From positions 1-54,256 of the forward strand of contig JAHJHG010000007.1 in the NCBI GenBank assembly GCA_018823885.1: a DNA stretch of 54,256 nt, given 5' to 3'. A model generated the notes under the pieces. It ran no database searches. It saw only the letters and a program-made list of their open reading frames with translations, and was not told the origin of the DNA. The stretch comes from Patescibacteria group bacterium (GTDB lineage Bacteria; Patescibacteriota; Microgenomatia; UBA8517). The position numbers and the translations under genes were made by a program. Numbering within the stretch: position 1 is the first letter of the stretch; each line of letters starts with the position of its first letter. Shown here piece by piece: positions 34,409 to 44,068 of this stretch.

Positions 34409-36110
34409 AAAGCTTTGTAACCGTATCTACTATATATATTGATGGTTCGTCATCTGGATAATAAAATACCATCAACGGATCTGTTACGCCGGGGAAATCC
34501 TCTGGTTTTCCAACAAAAACAGCTACCTCCTCCCTATCGGTTTCCCAATAGAAATTTTTGAAAGTGTAATTCCCCAAACTATATTCAGGAAGCTGATCGA
34601 CCCAAAGCAAATTATTTTCCTTATATAACCAACCTTTCGTTGCCTCTTGATAATCAAGAGGGTCCCACTTGTTGGCATAAGCAACAAATATTTGCGGCTC
34701 TGACAATTTCTTACTTACAATTATTTTTCTATCAGGAGCAACATTTTCTGCCAGCCACTGGGTCGCCTCAAAATGGCCATATAACATTGCCTGGGCCGTC
34801 TTTTTCGGAGATTGGACAACCCAGTCTTCAATAAACATGGCAAAGAAGATTAAAACTATTGCTACATACCCTATCGTCAATTTCTTTAGTATTTCTTTGC
34901 CATACTTTTGTCTAACGGCATCATATAAGCTGATTGCTCCAAAAGCTAAAATAATCTGTATGGCTGGCAGCATAATCACCGCCCGATTACCTGCATAGCC
35001 TGGGCCTGTAGCCAAAGCTGCCGGGATTGGAGCGAGAAACAACCAAATAAGGATTATTGATAGAAACTTTTTCTCCTTAAATTTAGAAAGTGAATAGACA
35101 AACCAAGCCAGAAATGGTAATTCAAACCAATAAAGCATGCCTCGTCCGGGAATCATTCCATACGTTGCCTCGGCTGGCCCATGAGTAAATAAAAACTGCG
35201 GGGAAAAATACAGTAAATAATTACTCATAAAGCGCCTGGCTACAAACAAAACCTTGTTGTGCATAAGCCTAGCAAGGATCGGGTTCATGCCAGATAAAAC
35301 GGCTGTCACTCTTTCTATTCCTGCCGCTTCCATAGCTCCCTTAAAAAGGCTAATATCTTTTACTCTCTCGCCTGCTCCTTGCAAAAAGGTATAAGACATT
35401 AAACCAAGAAAAATTCCCATTATTCCCAGTGGAATTAATAATTCTTTTTTCTTTAACTTCAATAATTCTTTTCTGAAGAAATACACCAACACCACAATCA
35501 TTATTGGCGTAACAAGCTTGGCGGAATGATAAGAGAAAAGATTTAGACCTAAAATAATAGCTGACCAAATTAATTTTTTCGGTTGTTTTATCCCTTTAAT
35601 GAAAAGGTATATCCCCAGTGGCATTAGTAATGTTGTTAAACTTGCTTGAAAGGCTCCTCTACTCATAAAAATATGCCAAGGAGAAATCGCCAAAAGAAAA
35701 CTTGCTACAAGCGCTAATCTTTTGTCTTTTGATTTTGTTCTTTTCTTGTTTAATTTTTTAAGCTCTTTAATTAACAAATAGACAACATAGACCGCAGCCG
35801 TACCAGCAAGAGCATTGGGAAGTCGAATGGCTACTTTAGTAAGGCCCAAAGTCGCAATGAAGGGAGTGGCTATGTAGGCATACAGAGGAGGCTTATAATC
35901 ACCAAAGGATTCAAGAACGAGGGGGAGAGTATGTCCCCACTGATCTTTTCCTGTTTGAATCAATGAATAAGCATCATAACCGTCAGAAGCTTCGTCCGGC
36001 GTAAAACCATAGGGGTATGTAGACAAAGAAACTACCCTCAAGAAAAACGCCAGGGCAAGAATTATAAAAATATAATACTTTTTATTCAGTAATCGGCCAA
36101 TAACTTTCAT
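34389..36110 (-). CDS. PMT_2/ArnT-like GT-C glycosyltransferase (array member 5)
   Basis: A 573-residue paralogue. The loop is TPDEASDGYDAYSLIQTGKD (37-56; D39-E40), then LESFGDYKPPLYAYI. A basic insert, KELKKLNKKRTKSKDKR, lies in the cytoplasmic loop before LLAISPWHIFMSRGAFQAS. The outer loop has RLMHNKVLFVARRF and LYFSPQFLFTHGPAEATYG. The tail carries AMLYGHFEATQWLAENV, EPQIFVAYANKWDPLDYQ and DDEPSIYIVDTV. It overlaps member 6 by 29 bases and the short 215-residue gene by 20 bases. The Asn-to-Asp change in YDAYS separates it slightly from members 1-4. Substrate unknown. Confidence 0.82.
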   Translation of the reverse strand: MKVIGRLLNKKYYIFIILALAFFLRVVSLSTYPYGFTPDEASDGYDAYSLIQTGKDQWGHTLPLVLESFGDYKPPLYAYIATPFIATLGLTKVAIRLPNALAGTAAVYVVYLLIKELKKLNKKRTKSKDKRLALVASFLLAISPWHIFMSRGAFQASLTTLLMPLGIYLFIKGIKQPKKLIWSAIILGLNLFSYHSAKLVTPIMIVVLVYFFRKELLKLKKKELLIPLGIMGIFLGLMSYTFLQGAGERVKDISLFKGAMEAAGIERVTAVLSGMNPILARLMHNKVLFVARRFMSNYLLYFSPQFLFTHGPAEATYGMIPGRGMLYWFELPFLAWFVYSLSKFKEKKFLSIILIWLFLAPIPAALATGPGYAGNRAVIMLPAIQIILAFGAISLYDAVRQKYGKEILKKLTIGYVAIVLIFFAMFIEDWVVQSPKKTAQAMLYGHFEATQWLAENVAPDRKIIVSKKLSEPQIFVAYANKWDPLDYQEATKGWLYKENNLLWVDQLPEYSLGNYTFKNFYWETDREEVAVFVGKPEDFPGVTDPLMVFYYPDDEPSIYIVDTVTKLYAHKNK

Positions 36111-37806
36111 ATGTATTTGGTAGCAATCCTTCCTTAAATCTTAAATCTACATCCTTATTGTATTCTAATCTTTCTGGCAAGGCCATTAATATATCTCTTT
36201 CAATTAAAGGGAGAAACTCTACAAGGATGATGGCTGGCTGTTCATCCCTAAACCTAATCACTTCCACAACATTGGCATTCTTAGGCACCTGGTAACCAAA
36301 ACAAACATAAAGGGTGTCTTCCTTTCCTGCAGGGGGGCACTCATAAGGCATATTAAAAATAATCTTGTCGAATTTCGTCACTCTTACCCCATTCGCAAGA
36401 GCCTGAGGAGCAAAATCTGATTTCTCTATAAACTCTTCTGGATGAACTTTGTTGTAAAAAAGGTAGGGAATATAATGACCGCCAGACATCACTATATTTG
36501 AGTAATCATCATAATTATTGTTCACTACCTCAACCATTTCTTTTAATCCCACGTCGCTATACCATGGGTGGTGATATTTCTTATGCACCAAATATTGATG
36601 AGAGAAATATAGAAAATTGAAAAAGTAGGCAACCAAAACTAGGGGTAACGCATACTTTCCCCATTTCTTTATATTGGAAATGGAATATATCCCTAAAGCA
36701 ATAATAAGTGCGTATGCATAAACAAGAATAATCGCCCTTGTTGTACTTCTAGATTCAATCACCAAAGAAGCAGCAACTGGCCCAGTCAAAAGCAAAACTA
36801 AAGGAATAAGTTTCTTTTCTTTTTTAAGTAATAGAAATATAGAAAGTAATCCCAAAAGAAACAGGGGTGCTTCTATTAAATACAACAGTCCTACATCCGG
36901 AATCGAATGCCTTTCCGTTCCCGAAGTCGTTTGGACAAAAAGAAACTCGGGATCAAAATATGAGGTATATCTAGAAAAAAAACCAAGTCCAGCTGAAACA
37001 ATTTTATTATGAAACGCTCTAGTTACAATCAGAGGGGTACCAGCCCTATTGTCCTCTGTAAATTGCTCTATCAACTTTGGTTTATTAAATAAAAGAGAAA
37101 AGTCTTGGGATCTTGCTCTGCTTTTGGGAGACACCAGAGACAGGGCCACCACTACTATTGATAAAACTACCAATAACAGGGCCCTAAAGCGTTGTTTCTC
37201 GGGAATCTTTTTGTACAAGACCAGAGACAAAAGAATATATACAATTGGCATATATACCCTGTATGCCTGGTATGAAAGAATCGCTAAGACATAAAATACT
37301 AAGGTTAAAATAGTGTTTTTCCTGCCTCCTTTTCTTAACCACCGCATTAGATAAATAATTGAAGTAATGGCAAAAAGCGCCCCTAAGACGTTGTTGTAGG
37401 CCACTCTTGAAAAATGAATATGTGTTGGAGCTACTGCCAAAACAAAAGCACAAAGAAGAGCAAATTTTTTCTTCTTTAAGATTTCCAAAGCCAAAAAGTA
37501 AATAGCAATAACCGACAACGCACCTGCTAGCGCCGCTACAATTCTTGTTGAAAAAGGATTTAAACCTAAAATACCAACTGGTATTGCCGCAAAATAAGAA
37601 TAAAGACCGTATTTAAAGTCCCCTGCTGACTCAAAATATAAAGGGAATTTATTCCCATATTCATCGGATTGATTAACGAGAAGAGAATATCCGTAGTAAC
37701 CAAGCGCCATTTCATCCTCATCAATAGCTTCCGGAACTTGTGCCAAATTCCAAACACGAAGAAAGAGTGCTAAAACGAAGATTAAACCCAAAATCCAGCG
37801 CTTCAT
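36082..37806 (-). CDS. PMT_2/ArnT-like GT-C glycosyltransferase (array member 6)
   Basis: A 574-residue paralogue. The loop is AIDEDEMALGYYGYSLLVNQ (27-46), with D31-E32, then FESAGDFKYGLYSYF. The second motif is THIHFSRVAYNNVLG, so the SRGA Gly is Val here. The outer loop has RAFHNKIVSAGLGFF and SYFDPEFLFVQTTSG with ERHSIPDVGLLYL. The tail has WYSDVGLKEMVEVVNNNYDD, two Cys in YECPPAGKEDTLYVCFG, and EQPAIILVEFLPL, then extends 40 residues past the usual end. It overlaps member 5 by 29 bases and lies 8 bases from the 37815 gene. It is the most divergent full member of the array. Substrate unknown. Confidence 0.8.
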   Translation of the reverse strand: MKRWILGLIFVLALFLRVWNLAQVPEAIDEDEMALGYYGYSLLVNQSDEYGNKFPLYFESAGDFKYGLYSYFAAIPVGILGLNPFSTRIVAALAGALSVIAIYFLALEILKKKKFALLCAFVLAVAPTHIHFSRVAYNNVLGALFAITSIIYLMRWLRKGGRKNTILTLVFYVLAILSYQAYRVYMPIVYILLSLVLYKKIPEKQRFRALLLVVLSIVVVALSLVSPKSRARSQDFSLLFNKPKLIEQFTEDNRAGTPLIVTRAFHNKIVSAGLGFFSRYTSYFDPEFLFVQTTSGTERHSIPDVGLLYLIEAPLFLLGLLSIFLLLKKEKKLIPLVLLLTGPVAASLVIESRSTTRAIILVYAYALIIALGIYSISNIKKWGKYALPLVLVAYFFNFLYFSHQYLVHKKYHHPWYSDVGLKEMVEVVNNNYDDYSNIVMSGGHYIPYLFYNKVHPEEFIEKSDFAPQALANGVRVTKFDKIIFNMPYECPPAGKEDTLYVCFGYQVPKNANVVEVIRFRDEQPAIILVEFLPLIERDILMALPERLEYNKDVDLRFKEGLLPNTYESYWPITE

Positions 37807-37814
37807 TCTCTTGA

Positions 37815-39083
37815 TTATAGCTTTGCGGGCTTAAAAAGTCGAAGAAACCGAGCATAGAAGTTTACGAATAAACCAAAGTTTACAAAACCCAATATTCTTG
37901 GCAATAGCCTGTCGTTGGCGGAAAGCAAATTGATTAACCACTTTATATTTGGTATCCACCAGAAATGATATAGATTAACCAAACTTAACCCTGAAACAGC
38001 CCAATACAGAGGTAGTAATTTTTTATCCATTACTACCAGTATTGTAAAAACAGGGAAAAGTGGATAAAGATATCGTTCGTGCATGTTTGTCAGTAACATA
38101 AAAGAAGAGAATGAAATAATTGCTAAAGCCCAAAAAACAGACTTATGATCTTGTTTCTTGAAAACTAGATAAATAGGATAAATTAGTGAAATACCAAATA
38201 TTATTAGTCCCCACACTTGGTATGTGAGGGGTCCCCACATCAATGTGTGCGGCTGTTCATGAATTCCAGTTATAGCCGCCCAAATATTAAACGCATTAGC
38301 AGTGATTACTTGTAATTGTTCTATAAAAACCTTTTTATTATAAATCCCAATAAGCCACCCAAAAGGTTCTCCCCTGGAAAAAGGTAGGGTTAATGTCCCA
38401 ATTATCAAAAGTGGTATTGCCAAAGATTTAGCAATTTCTGTCAGTTTATATTTTTGCCGCAAGGCAATAATGGCAAAAACCGGCGCAAAAATGAGAAGCG
38501 AGGCTTTTATATAAAATGACATAAGCAATGCCAATACTGCCCACATTAGTTTTTTCTCAAGAAGCAGGACGAATGCTAGTAGGGCGAAAAAATTAATAAT
38601 TGCATCTGTCTGGCCCCAAACAGCTGAGTTATACCAAATAATAGGATTAAAAAGAAAAAGAGTTGCTCCAAAAATTCCAAGCTTTACTTTCTTCTTTTTT
38701 TTGAACATCCAGTAAATTAAATATGCTATTCCTAAATCTGCCAAAATTGCTGGGAGTTGAAGTAATGCTTGATATCCCCGTTCTTCAAGAAAAGTAACAA
38801 TGTTTGAAGGAAATAGTGGAATACTTATATTGATTTTCCAGAAAAATGCAAAGATAGCTTGATACAACTTATATATGCCGGCAAAAATATATGCGGTTCC
38901 AGGGGGCTGATTGGGCCAAGTGAAACTCCAAACATTGGCTGTATAAAACTTCGCAGGGCCATAATCCCAAAAACGAATTCCCCAATCAACGTGATTATTA
39001 AGATCAGGATGCCAAGTTATAAACGCCAAAACAAATCTGAAAATAAATGCTAAAAGTAAAATCTTGATAATTTTTTTCTTCAT
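37815..39083 (-). CDS. GT-C mannosyltransferase-like protein (ALG6/GT87-like)
   Basis: A 422-residue membrane protein with about ten hydrophobic segments. The N-terminal loop reads FITWHPDLNNHVDWGIRFWD (21-40), with conserved Asp residues, then SFTWPNQPPGTAYIFAGIY. In the middle are WGQTDAIINFFALLAFVLL and MSFYIKASLLIFAPVFAI, and near the C-terminus NMHERYLYPLFPVF. WGQxD and HERYLYP recall ALG6/ALG8 and GT87 enzymes, which use polyprenyl-phosphate sugars. The protein at 44065-45339 is a clear paralogue (HSDLNNNAIWG, WGQLDSVVTFF, RVHERYLYPIF). It overlaps the YfhO-family gene upstream by 4 bases. Donor and acceptor unknown. Confidence 0.75.
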   Translation of the reverse strand: MKKKIIKILLLAFIFRFVLAFITWHPDLNNHVDWGIRFWDYGPAKFYTANVWSFTWPNQPPGTAYIFAGIYKLYQAIFAFFWKINISIPLFPSNIVTFLEERGYQALLQLPAILADLGIAYLIYWMFKKKKKVKLGIFGATLFLFNPIIWYNSAVWGQTDAIINFFALLAFVLLLEKKLMWAVLALLMSFYIKASLLIFAPVFAIIALRQKYKLTEIAKSLAIPLLIIGTLTLPFSRGEPFGWLIGIYNKKVFIEQLQVITANAFNIWAAITGIHEQPHTLMWGPLTYQVWGLIIFGISLIYPIYLVFKKQDHKSVFWALAIISFSSFMLLTNMHERYLYPLFPVFTILVVMDKKLLPLYWAVSGLSLVNLYHFWWIPNIKWLINLLSANDRLLPRILGFVNFGLFVNFYARFLRLFKPAKL

Positions 39084-41521
39084 TTATTCTTCTTTCTCTC
39101 TGTAGTAATTTGCGAAACTACTAACAAGGATACCATTATTATGAATGAAGTCGCACCAATTATTAAGCCGTATTTAAATGAATTCGGCTCATACCTTATC
39201 TCCAAATGATGTTCTCCGGCACCAATTGGAACAGCCATAAAGGCATAGTTCGCTCGATAAAGGGTTACTTTTTTGCCATCAACATAAGCCTTCCATCCCG
39301 GAAAGTGAGTCTGGGAAATAACAAGCAAGCTGTTTTCTTCACTTACAACGTCTGCTTTTGTTATTAGCGGGCTAAAGCTGATGCTATTAATATCAACCTC
39401 CGTAGTTAAAGGAACAATGTCGGGAACAGTTTCAAGAATCACTGTTTTCGATAAATCAGTGGAAAGTAATAAGTTTTCAAATTCTTCATCTGTTTTTGCT
39501 AAAACAAAATTCTCTACGGGGTACATCCGAGGAAAAGCTTCGGGGTTTTTTAATACCATTGTTCTTTCAAATTCAAAGAGTTTTTCCAAGTTAGACTCTT
39601 CAAATCTCCAGCTTAGATCACCATCATATTCGGGAGAAGCATTTTTCCATTTAATAACCACAATGTTTTCTATTCCGAGAAAGTCATATAAAGAAGAACT
39701 TATGTTTTCAATTTCTACATATCGACTAAAAGGGACCAGCCCTCGCCCATTCAGGAGGCTCATAAACTTGTTGTATCTTATTGGATGAATTGCATCCTGG
39801 CCAGTTGCCGAATAGACTTGATAAGGCATCCACATATTAGGAGGCAATATCGGTCCCCTCTCACGATCAAATTTCACTGAGTCTTGTTTTTGCAAATATT
39901 CAGTTAGAGGAGTGTCCGGATACAAAAGCTCAGGAGAAGAGAAAGAATTATATTTGGAGGAAAATCGGTAAAGATCAAAGAGGGTTAAGGAAAATATACC
40001 TATCAATATTAAGGTTTTCATTTCCTTGTGTTTTTTAAAAACCGTAACCAAAACAACAACACCGACAATTGAAGCAATCACCATAAATGCAGGCAGAACC
40101 AAATTTCGTAAGCTCACTTGATAACCAATGGCGGTTTGAAAAGCATATAAAGAATCTTCATTAAAAAGAGTAAGTTTTGACAGAAAATCTTTCAATGGTG
40201 TTAAAAATAAGCTGGAAATAAGAATAGGGACAATGATCAGACCAATGAGAATAATAACAGGATACTTAAGTGACTTTTTTTGTACCCTGCCTTTAATTAT
40301 TCTTTCAAGAGAAATACTTGCACCCACAGCGATTGAAAAAGTTGTTATTAAAGCCAATCGCCCCATAACCGACGAAGATATTAAAACAATATTGCTATCC
40401 CCTATAAATTTAGCGATCGGATTTTTAAAGGAAAGCAGTAGGGAAATAAAAAATCCAACCCAGGAAAAAATAAGAAGCTTGTCTTTCTTTTTTCCTTTCA
40501 GCCAAAAACTTATCAAAAAAAGAAAAAGACTTGTCGCTCCTACAAAAATAACGAAATTATCATAAGAGCCAACTGTGGGCCAATAATTACGAGTAGAAGG
40601 ATTGCCAAAATAATCAGGGGCAATGAAAGTAATTAAATTCTGAAGGGGTATGTATTTTACATTCGCTGCGGCTGCCACCTGGTCAACCTGTCGTATCGAC
40701 AATCTTGATGCTTCAGCACCTGGCAAAAGAAGGGGTGACGCCAAGGTAACACCTAAAATAATTGAGCCAACCATATATTTAAAATCACTCGTTTTTAAAA
40801 TTCTTGTTATCCAAACATATATCAGCGAGAATCCTAAAATATAAGTAGTTATTTGCGGATAGCCTGCATAAAAAGACAAAGCCAAACAAAGTGAATAAAG
40901 CAAATAATATATTCTATTCTTTGATGCTTTTTTGAGTGCAAAAAGCATTAAAGGAAAATATAATGCCGAATGAATAAGAGTATTATATTCAACCCAAGTC
41001 ATCATAAATCCAGAAAATCCCCACACCAAGCTTCCATACATCGATGCTTGGCGAGACAGTTTGTGTTCCCGCAAGAAAAGAAACATGAATATTGCCGCTA
41101 ATAAAGGCTGTGCAATGACCTGTAAAGACCAGCCTATATAAAAATCGTTAACCAGCCAATAAATTATATTCAAAGGATATAGGGCGGCTGATTGAAAGTT
41201 TGCCAACAAAGATGTCCCAGAAAGAATATATGGATTCCATAAAGGCCACTCTCCACTCTTCATCAAGTTAACTGCCAACTCCCTCCAAGGATAAATGATC
41301 GAGACAATATCGGAGAAGATAGGATTTTTCACCGGAACACCAGCTGGGAACGAAGTAAGATTTAAATCCAACCATGGATAATATGTTCCAGAGATAATGT
41401 CTGCGGGGATTGGCAGCAACCCCTTAACAAAGAACTTCCAGAAAAATATAAAGGTGATGAATAAAAAAATAGCAAAAGGATAAATTTGGCCTATTTTCAA
41501 TCTTCGCCAATTATTTTTCAT
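39080..41521 (-). CDS. YfhO family membrane protein
   Basis: An 813-residue protein, the largest in the window. N-terminal features are PIPADIISGTYYPW (37-50), FSDIVSIIYPWRELAV (69-84) and GEWPLWNPYILSGTSLLANF with ALYPLNIIYW, the pattern of YfhO. About twelve membrane segments are followed by a large soluble domain with THFPGWKAYVDGK (738-750), ANYAFMAVPIGAGEHHLEIRY and a final membrane helix, also typical. In Bacillus and relatives YfhO is a GT-C enzyme that decorates lipoteichoic acid from a polyprenyl-phosphate sugar. The same type of chemistry is likely here, but there is no sign of teichoic acid genes. It overlaps both neighbours by 4 bases. Confidence 0.85.
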   Translation of the reverse strand: MKNNWRRLKIGQIYPFAIFLFITFIFFWKFFVKGLLPIPADIISGTYYPWLDLNLTSFPAGVPVKNPIFSDIVSIIYPWRELAVNLMKSGEWPLWNPYILSGTSLLANFQSAALYPLNIIYWLVNDFYIGWSLQVIAQPLLAAIFMFLFLREHKLSRQASMYGSLVWGFSGFMMTWVEYNTLIHSALYFPLMLFALKKASKNRIYYLLYSLCLALSFYAGYPQITTYILGFSLIYVWITRILKTSDFKYMVGSIILGVTLASPLLLPGAEASRLSIRQVDQVAAAANVKYIPLQNLITFIAPDYFGNPSTRNYWPTVGSYDNFVIFVGATSLFLFLISFWLKGKKKDKLLIFSWVGFFISLLLSFKNPIAKFIGDSNIVLISSSVMGRLALITTFSIAVGASISLERIIKGRVQKKSLKYPVIILIGLIIVPILISSLFLTPLKDFLSKLTLFNEDSLYAFQTAIGYQVSLRNLVLPAFMVIASIVGVVVLVTVFKKHKEMKTLILIGIFSLTLFDLYRFSSKYNSFSSPELLYPDTPLTEYLQKQDSVKFDRERGPILPPNMWMPYQVYSATGQDAIHPIRYNKFMSLLNGRGLVPFSRYVEIENISSSLYDFLGIENIVVIKWKNASPEYDGDLSWRFEESNLEKLFEFERTMVLKNPEAFPRMYPVENFVLAKTDEEFENLLLSTDLSKTVILETVPDIVPLTTEVDINSISFSPLITKADVVSEENSLLVISQTHFPGWKAYVDGKKVTLYRANYAFMAVPIGAGEHHLEIRYEPNSFKYGLIIGATSFIIMVSLLVVSQITTERKKNK

Positions 41522-43251
41522 TCTTTTGCAAACAAGTAGAATGCAGGTTCCCCAGAAGGATAAGGAATTGCCTTGATTAATTTTAATCCTGCAGGGCCCT
41601 TGCCCGGCTCTATAATTAAATTCTCTCCTATCTCAGATGCGACTGCCAAATATAGAGTTTTATCATCAATATACTGCGGCAGAGCAAATATTCCCCCGTC
41701 TTCTTCTCTAACACCAGCAAAATAATACTTATCAATAAAAGAAAGACCACCAAATCCATCTAAGTATGACTCCTCAAAAGGAAAACCTTCATGCCACTGG
41801 CTAGGAGGATATTCGTACCATCCAGCAAAAAATATCCAAACCGGTTCATTGGCCATTGATAAAATCACTTTATCGTAATCTTTATCTATTTCTTTAATGA
41901 CTCCAATCGATTCCTCAAATCCCGAATGCCACCATCTTTCAGAATCCCAAGGATTATGGACCCAATATTCATGCTGATATGCTGCAAAACCAAGCACTAA
42001 TAGTCCAAAGTAGCCAAGAAGGAAAAGTTTCTTAATATTTCCTTTCAACATCCTTGCTGCTTCAGCAAGTCCATAGGAAATCATAAGAACCAGAGGGGGC
42101 AATATTAATATTAAGCGAGTGGCATGCTTTCCACCGTCACGAGTAATAGCAGCCGGCAATACTCCTAGTAATAGCCAAAGGGCCACGAAGGTCTTAACTC
42201 TCTTGTCTTTGTATCTTGAAAAGAAAAACAAAAGACCAAGAAGCATCGTAATAAATTCTATACGGTAAAACTGTCCCACACCGTCGATTGAATGACGAAG
42301 ATTTAGGTCACCTTTAATAAAAAGGAAATCTGTTGAAAATGACTGCAATATATTTCTAGATATATTCTCGCTCCAAAAAGTAACCTTGTTGTGGAAAAGA
42401 CGATCGAAAATATTGGGACTCAGTCCATATCCAGTCTCGCCTCTCATCCGAACATCTCTTAACCGAGCTGTCCCCACTTCGGTCGGTATTGTTGGGTCAG
42501 AAAAAACGCTAATATAACCAAACCTCTGACCGCCTCCGCTAAATAGAGTAGCATAAGCTGTTATACCACCCAGCACAGCCAATGTTAGTAGTGCCTTGGT
42601 TAGCGTCTCTTTAGGGAGTTTGAAAATGTCCTTTCTCCAAAGAATCAACAAAACCAGTAAAATCGCTGGTGTAAATAATTTGGCAGTACTATATATAAGA
42701 GGCGTTGTTACTAATAAGGCTGAGGCTGCCCAAAGCCATTTACCATCTTTTGGTCCTTCCTCGCCAATAGACAATGACTTAAAGAAGAAGTAGAGCCCAA
42801 AAAGCAAAAATGTCAATAGCATAGTCACTTCAAAAGCTGCCCGACTATATTGAATGTGCCATGGTGATATGGTCAATACAAAAGCGGATAATAATGCTAA
42901 TCGTTTATTTTTTGTAAGTTGTTTTACCAAAAGGTATAAGCCCAATACACCCAATATGCCGAAAAATGCAGCCGGAAGACGAACTCCCAACGGACTAATT
43001 CCATAGATTGCCACTGTCGGAACAACAGAATACAGATAAAGAGGGGTTCTCCATTCTGCCAAAGACTGGAAATGTAAAGGTAAAAAATTTCCAGAGTAGT
43101 CTTTACCTGTCTTTAAAATAGAGTAAGCATGATAACCAACATCAAGTTCGTCGCCAAAAAGCGAAACGGGAACTTCAGCGAGTTTCCATAAACGAAGAAA
43201 AGAGGCCACAAGCAAAATCGCAATTAGCAAGATTTTAAACTTGTTTTTCAT
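41518..43251 (-). CDS. PMT_2/ArnT-like GT-C glycosyltransferase
   Basis: A 577-residue relative of the array proteins. The loop is FGDELDVGYHAYSILKTGKD (32-51; D34-E35), then FQSLAEWRTPLYLYSVVP, where the GDxKP of the array is AEWRT. The second motif is WHIQYSRAAFEVTML. The outer loop has RLFHNKVTFWSENIS and FSTDFLFIKGDLNLRHSIDG. The soluble tail contains WWHSGFEESIGVIKEIDKDYD and ends PYPSGEPAFYLFAKE. It is separated from the array by the 37815 and YfhO genes, so it was either moved or duplicated earlier. It overlaps the YfhO gene by 4 bases. Substrate unknown. Confidence 0.82.
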   Translation of the reverse strand: MKNKFKILLIAILLVASFLRLWKLAEVPVSLFGDELDVGYHAYSILKTGKDYSGNFLPLHFQSLAEWRTPLYLYSVVPTVAIYGISPLGVRLPAAFFGILGVLGLYLLVKQLTKNKRLALLSAFVLTISPWHIQYSRAAFEVTMLLTFLLFGLYFFFKSLSIGEEGPKDGKWLWAASALLVTTPLIYSTAKLFTPAILLVLLILWRKDIFKLPKETLTKALLTLAVLGGITAYATLFSGGGQRFGYISVFSDPTIPTEVGTARLRDVRMRGETGYGLSPNIFDRLFHNKVTFWSENISRNILQSFSTDFLFIKGDLNLRHSIDGVGQFYRIEFITMLLGLLFFFSRYKDKRVKTFVALWLLLGVLPAAITRDGGKHATRLILILPPLVLMISYGLAEAARMLKGNIKKLFLLGYFGLLVLGFAAYQHEYWVHNPWDSERWWHSGFEESIGVIKEIDKDYDKVILSMANEPVWIFFAGWYEYPPSQWHEGFPFEESYLDGFGGLSFIDKYYFAGVREEDGGIFALPQYIDDKTLYLAVASEIGENLIIEPGKGPAGLKLIKAIPYPSGEPAFYLFAKE

Positions 43252-43255
43252 GTTC

Positions 43256-44068
43256 TTATTTTACTAGCTTTTGCCATTTTTGTCCCAACCAGAGAATAGC
43301 TGTTAAAACATAGTGCTTCAATGTTCCGTGATAAATCTTGCTTGAGGGAATTAATCTTCGCCATTGATTGGCGCTATCGGCAAGCTTTTTACCGCTTACC
43401 CCATGATAATGCAGCACCCTTACTTCCGGTAAATAGTAAACTTTAAGTCCCTTTGCCCAGACTCTGCGACAATAATCAACATCCTCAAAGTACATAAAAT
43501 ATCTCTCATCCAACAAACCCACCTCTCGTAATGCCTTAGGGGTTATTAGAAATGCTGCCCCGACAAGAGCCTCAACTTCAATTGGATCTTTTCCCTTTGG
43601 GGCATATTTATCAAAAAGACCCTTCTGGCCTAGCCAGTACTCTCTTATTGCATTTTTAATAGTCGGAAAATGAAAACACGAATCTTGTAAGCTTCCATCA
43701 GGATTTAACAATCTTGCACCAACAACACCCGCATCTTCTTTTTTCTCAGCAAAAGCAATAAGTTTTTTAAACGAGAATCTCTTAATTACTGTGTCTGAAT
43801 TGAGAAGAAGTATATATTCGCCGCTTGCTTCCCTCGCACCTTGGTTATTTGCTCTGGAAAAACCTGAGTTTTCTTTATTCTCAATAAGTTTTAGGTTCTT
43901 ATATCTTCTCCAAAGCTTCTTAAGCTCAACGACCGAACCATCTTTTGAGTTATTATCAACAACGATTACTTCAAGATCAAGACTCGAACCCTCATTTATA
44001 ACCGACTCAATACAAGTCTTGGTTAAATTTTTCGTATTAAAATTTACGATAATGACAGATAACTTCAT
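43256..44068 (-). CDS. Glycosyltransferase family 2, rhamnosyltransferase-like (WbbL type)
   Basis: A 270-residue GT2. It has SVIIVNFNTKNLTKTCIESV (4-23), IVVDNNSKDGS (35-45), ENSGFSRANNQGAREASG (66-83), the metal site LLLNSDTVI (87-95) and GAAFLITPKALREVGLLDER, then FMYFEDVDYCRRVWAKG. The last stretch, with EDVDYCRR, is the acceptor-side motif of WbbL/RfbN-type enzymes. It likely adds a deoxy sugar such as rhamnose, but that is family-based. The gene overlaps the GT-C gene upstream by 4 bases and lies 4 bases from the PMT_2 gene downstream. Confidence 0.88.
   Translation of the reverse strand: MKLSVIIVNFNTKNLTKTCIESVINEGSSLDLEVIVVDNNSKDGSVVELKKLWRRYKNLKLIENKENSGFSRANNQGAREASGEYILLLNSDTVIKRFSFKKLIAFAEKKEDAGVVGARLLNPDGSLQDSCFHFPTIKNAIREYWLGQKGLFDKYAPKGKDPIEVEALVGAAFLITPKALREVGLLDERYFMYFEDVDYCRRVWAKGLKVYYLPEVRVLHYHGVSGKKLADSANQWRRLIPSSKIYHGTLKHYVLTAILWLGQKWQKLVK

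Noticed and set aside
39381-40565. Plus-strand ORFs of 110-135 codons inside the YfhO-family gene
   Set aside because: They lie opposite a well-conserved 813-residue protein and show no domain pattern, so they are antisense shadows.
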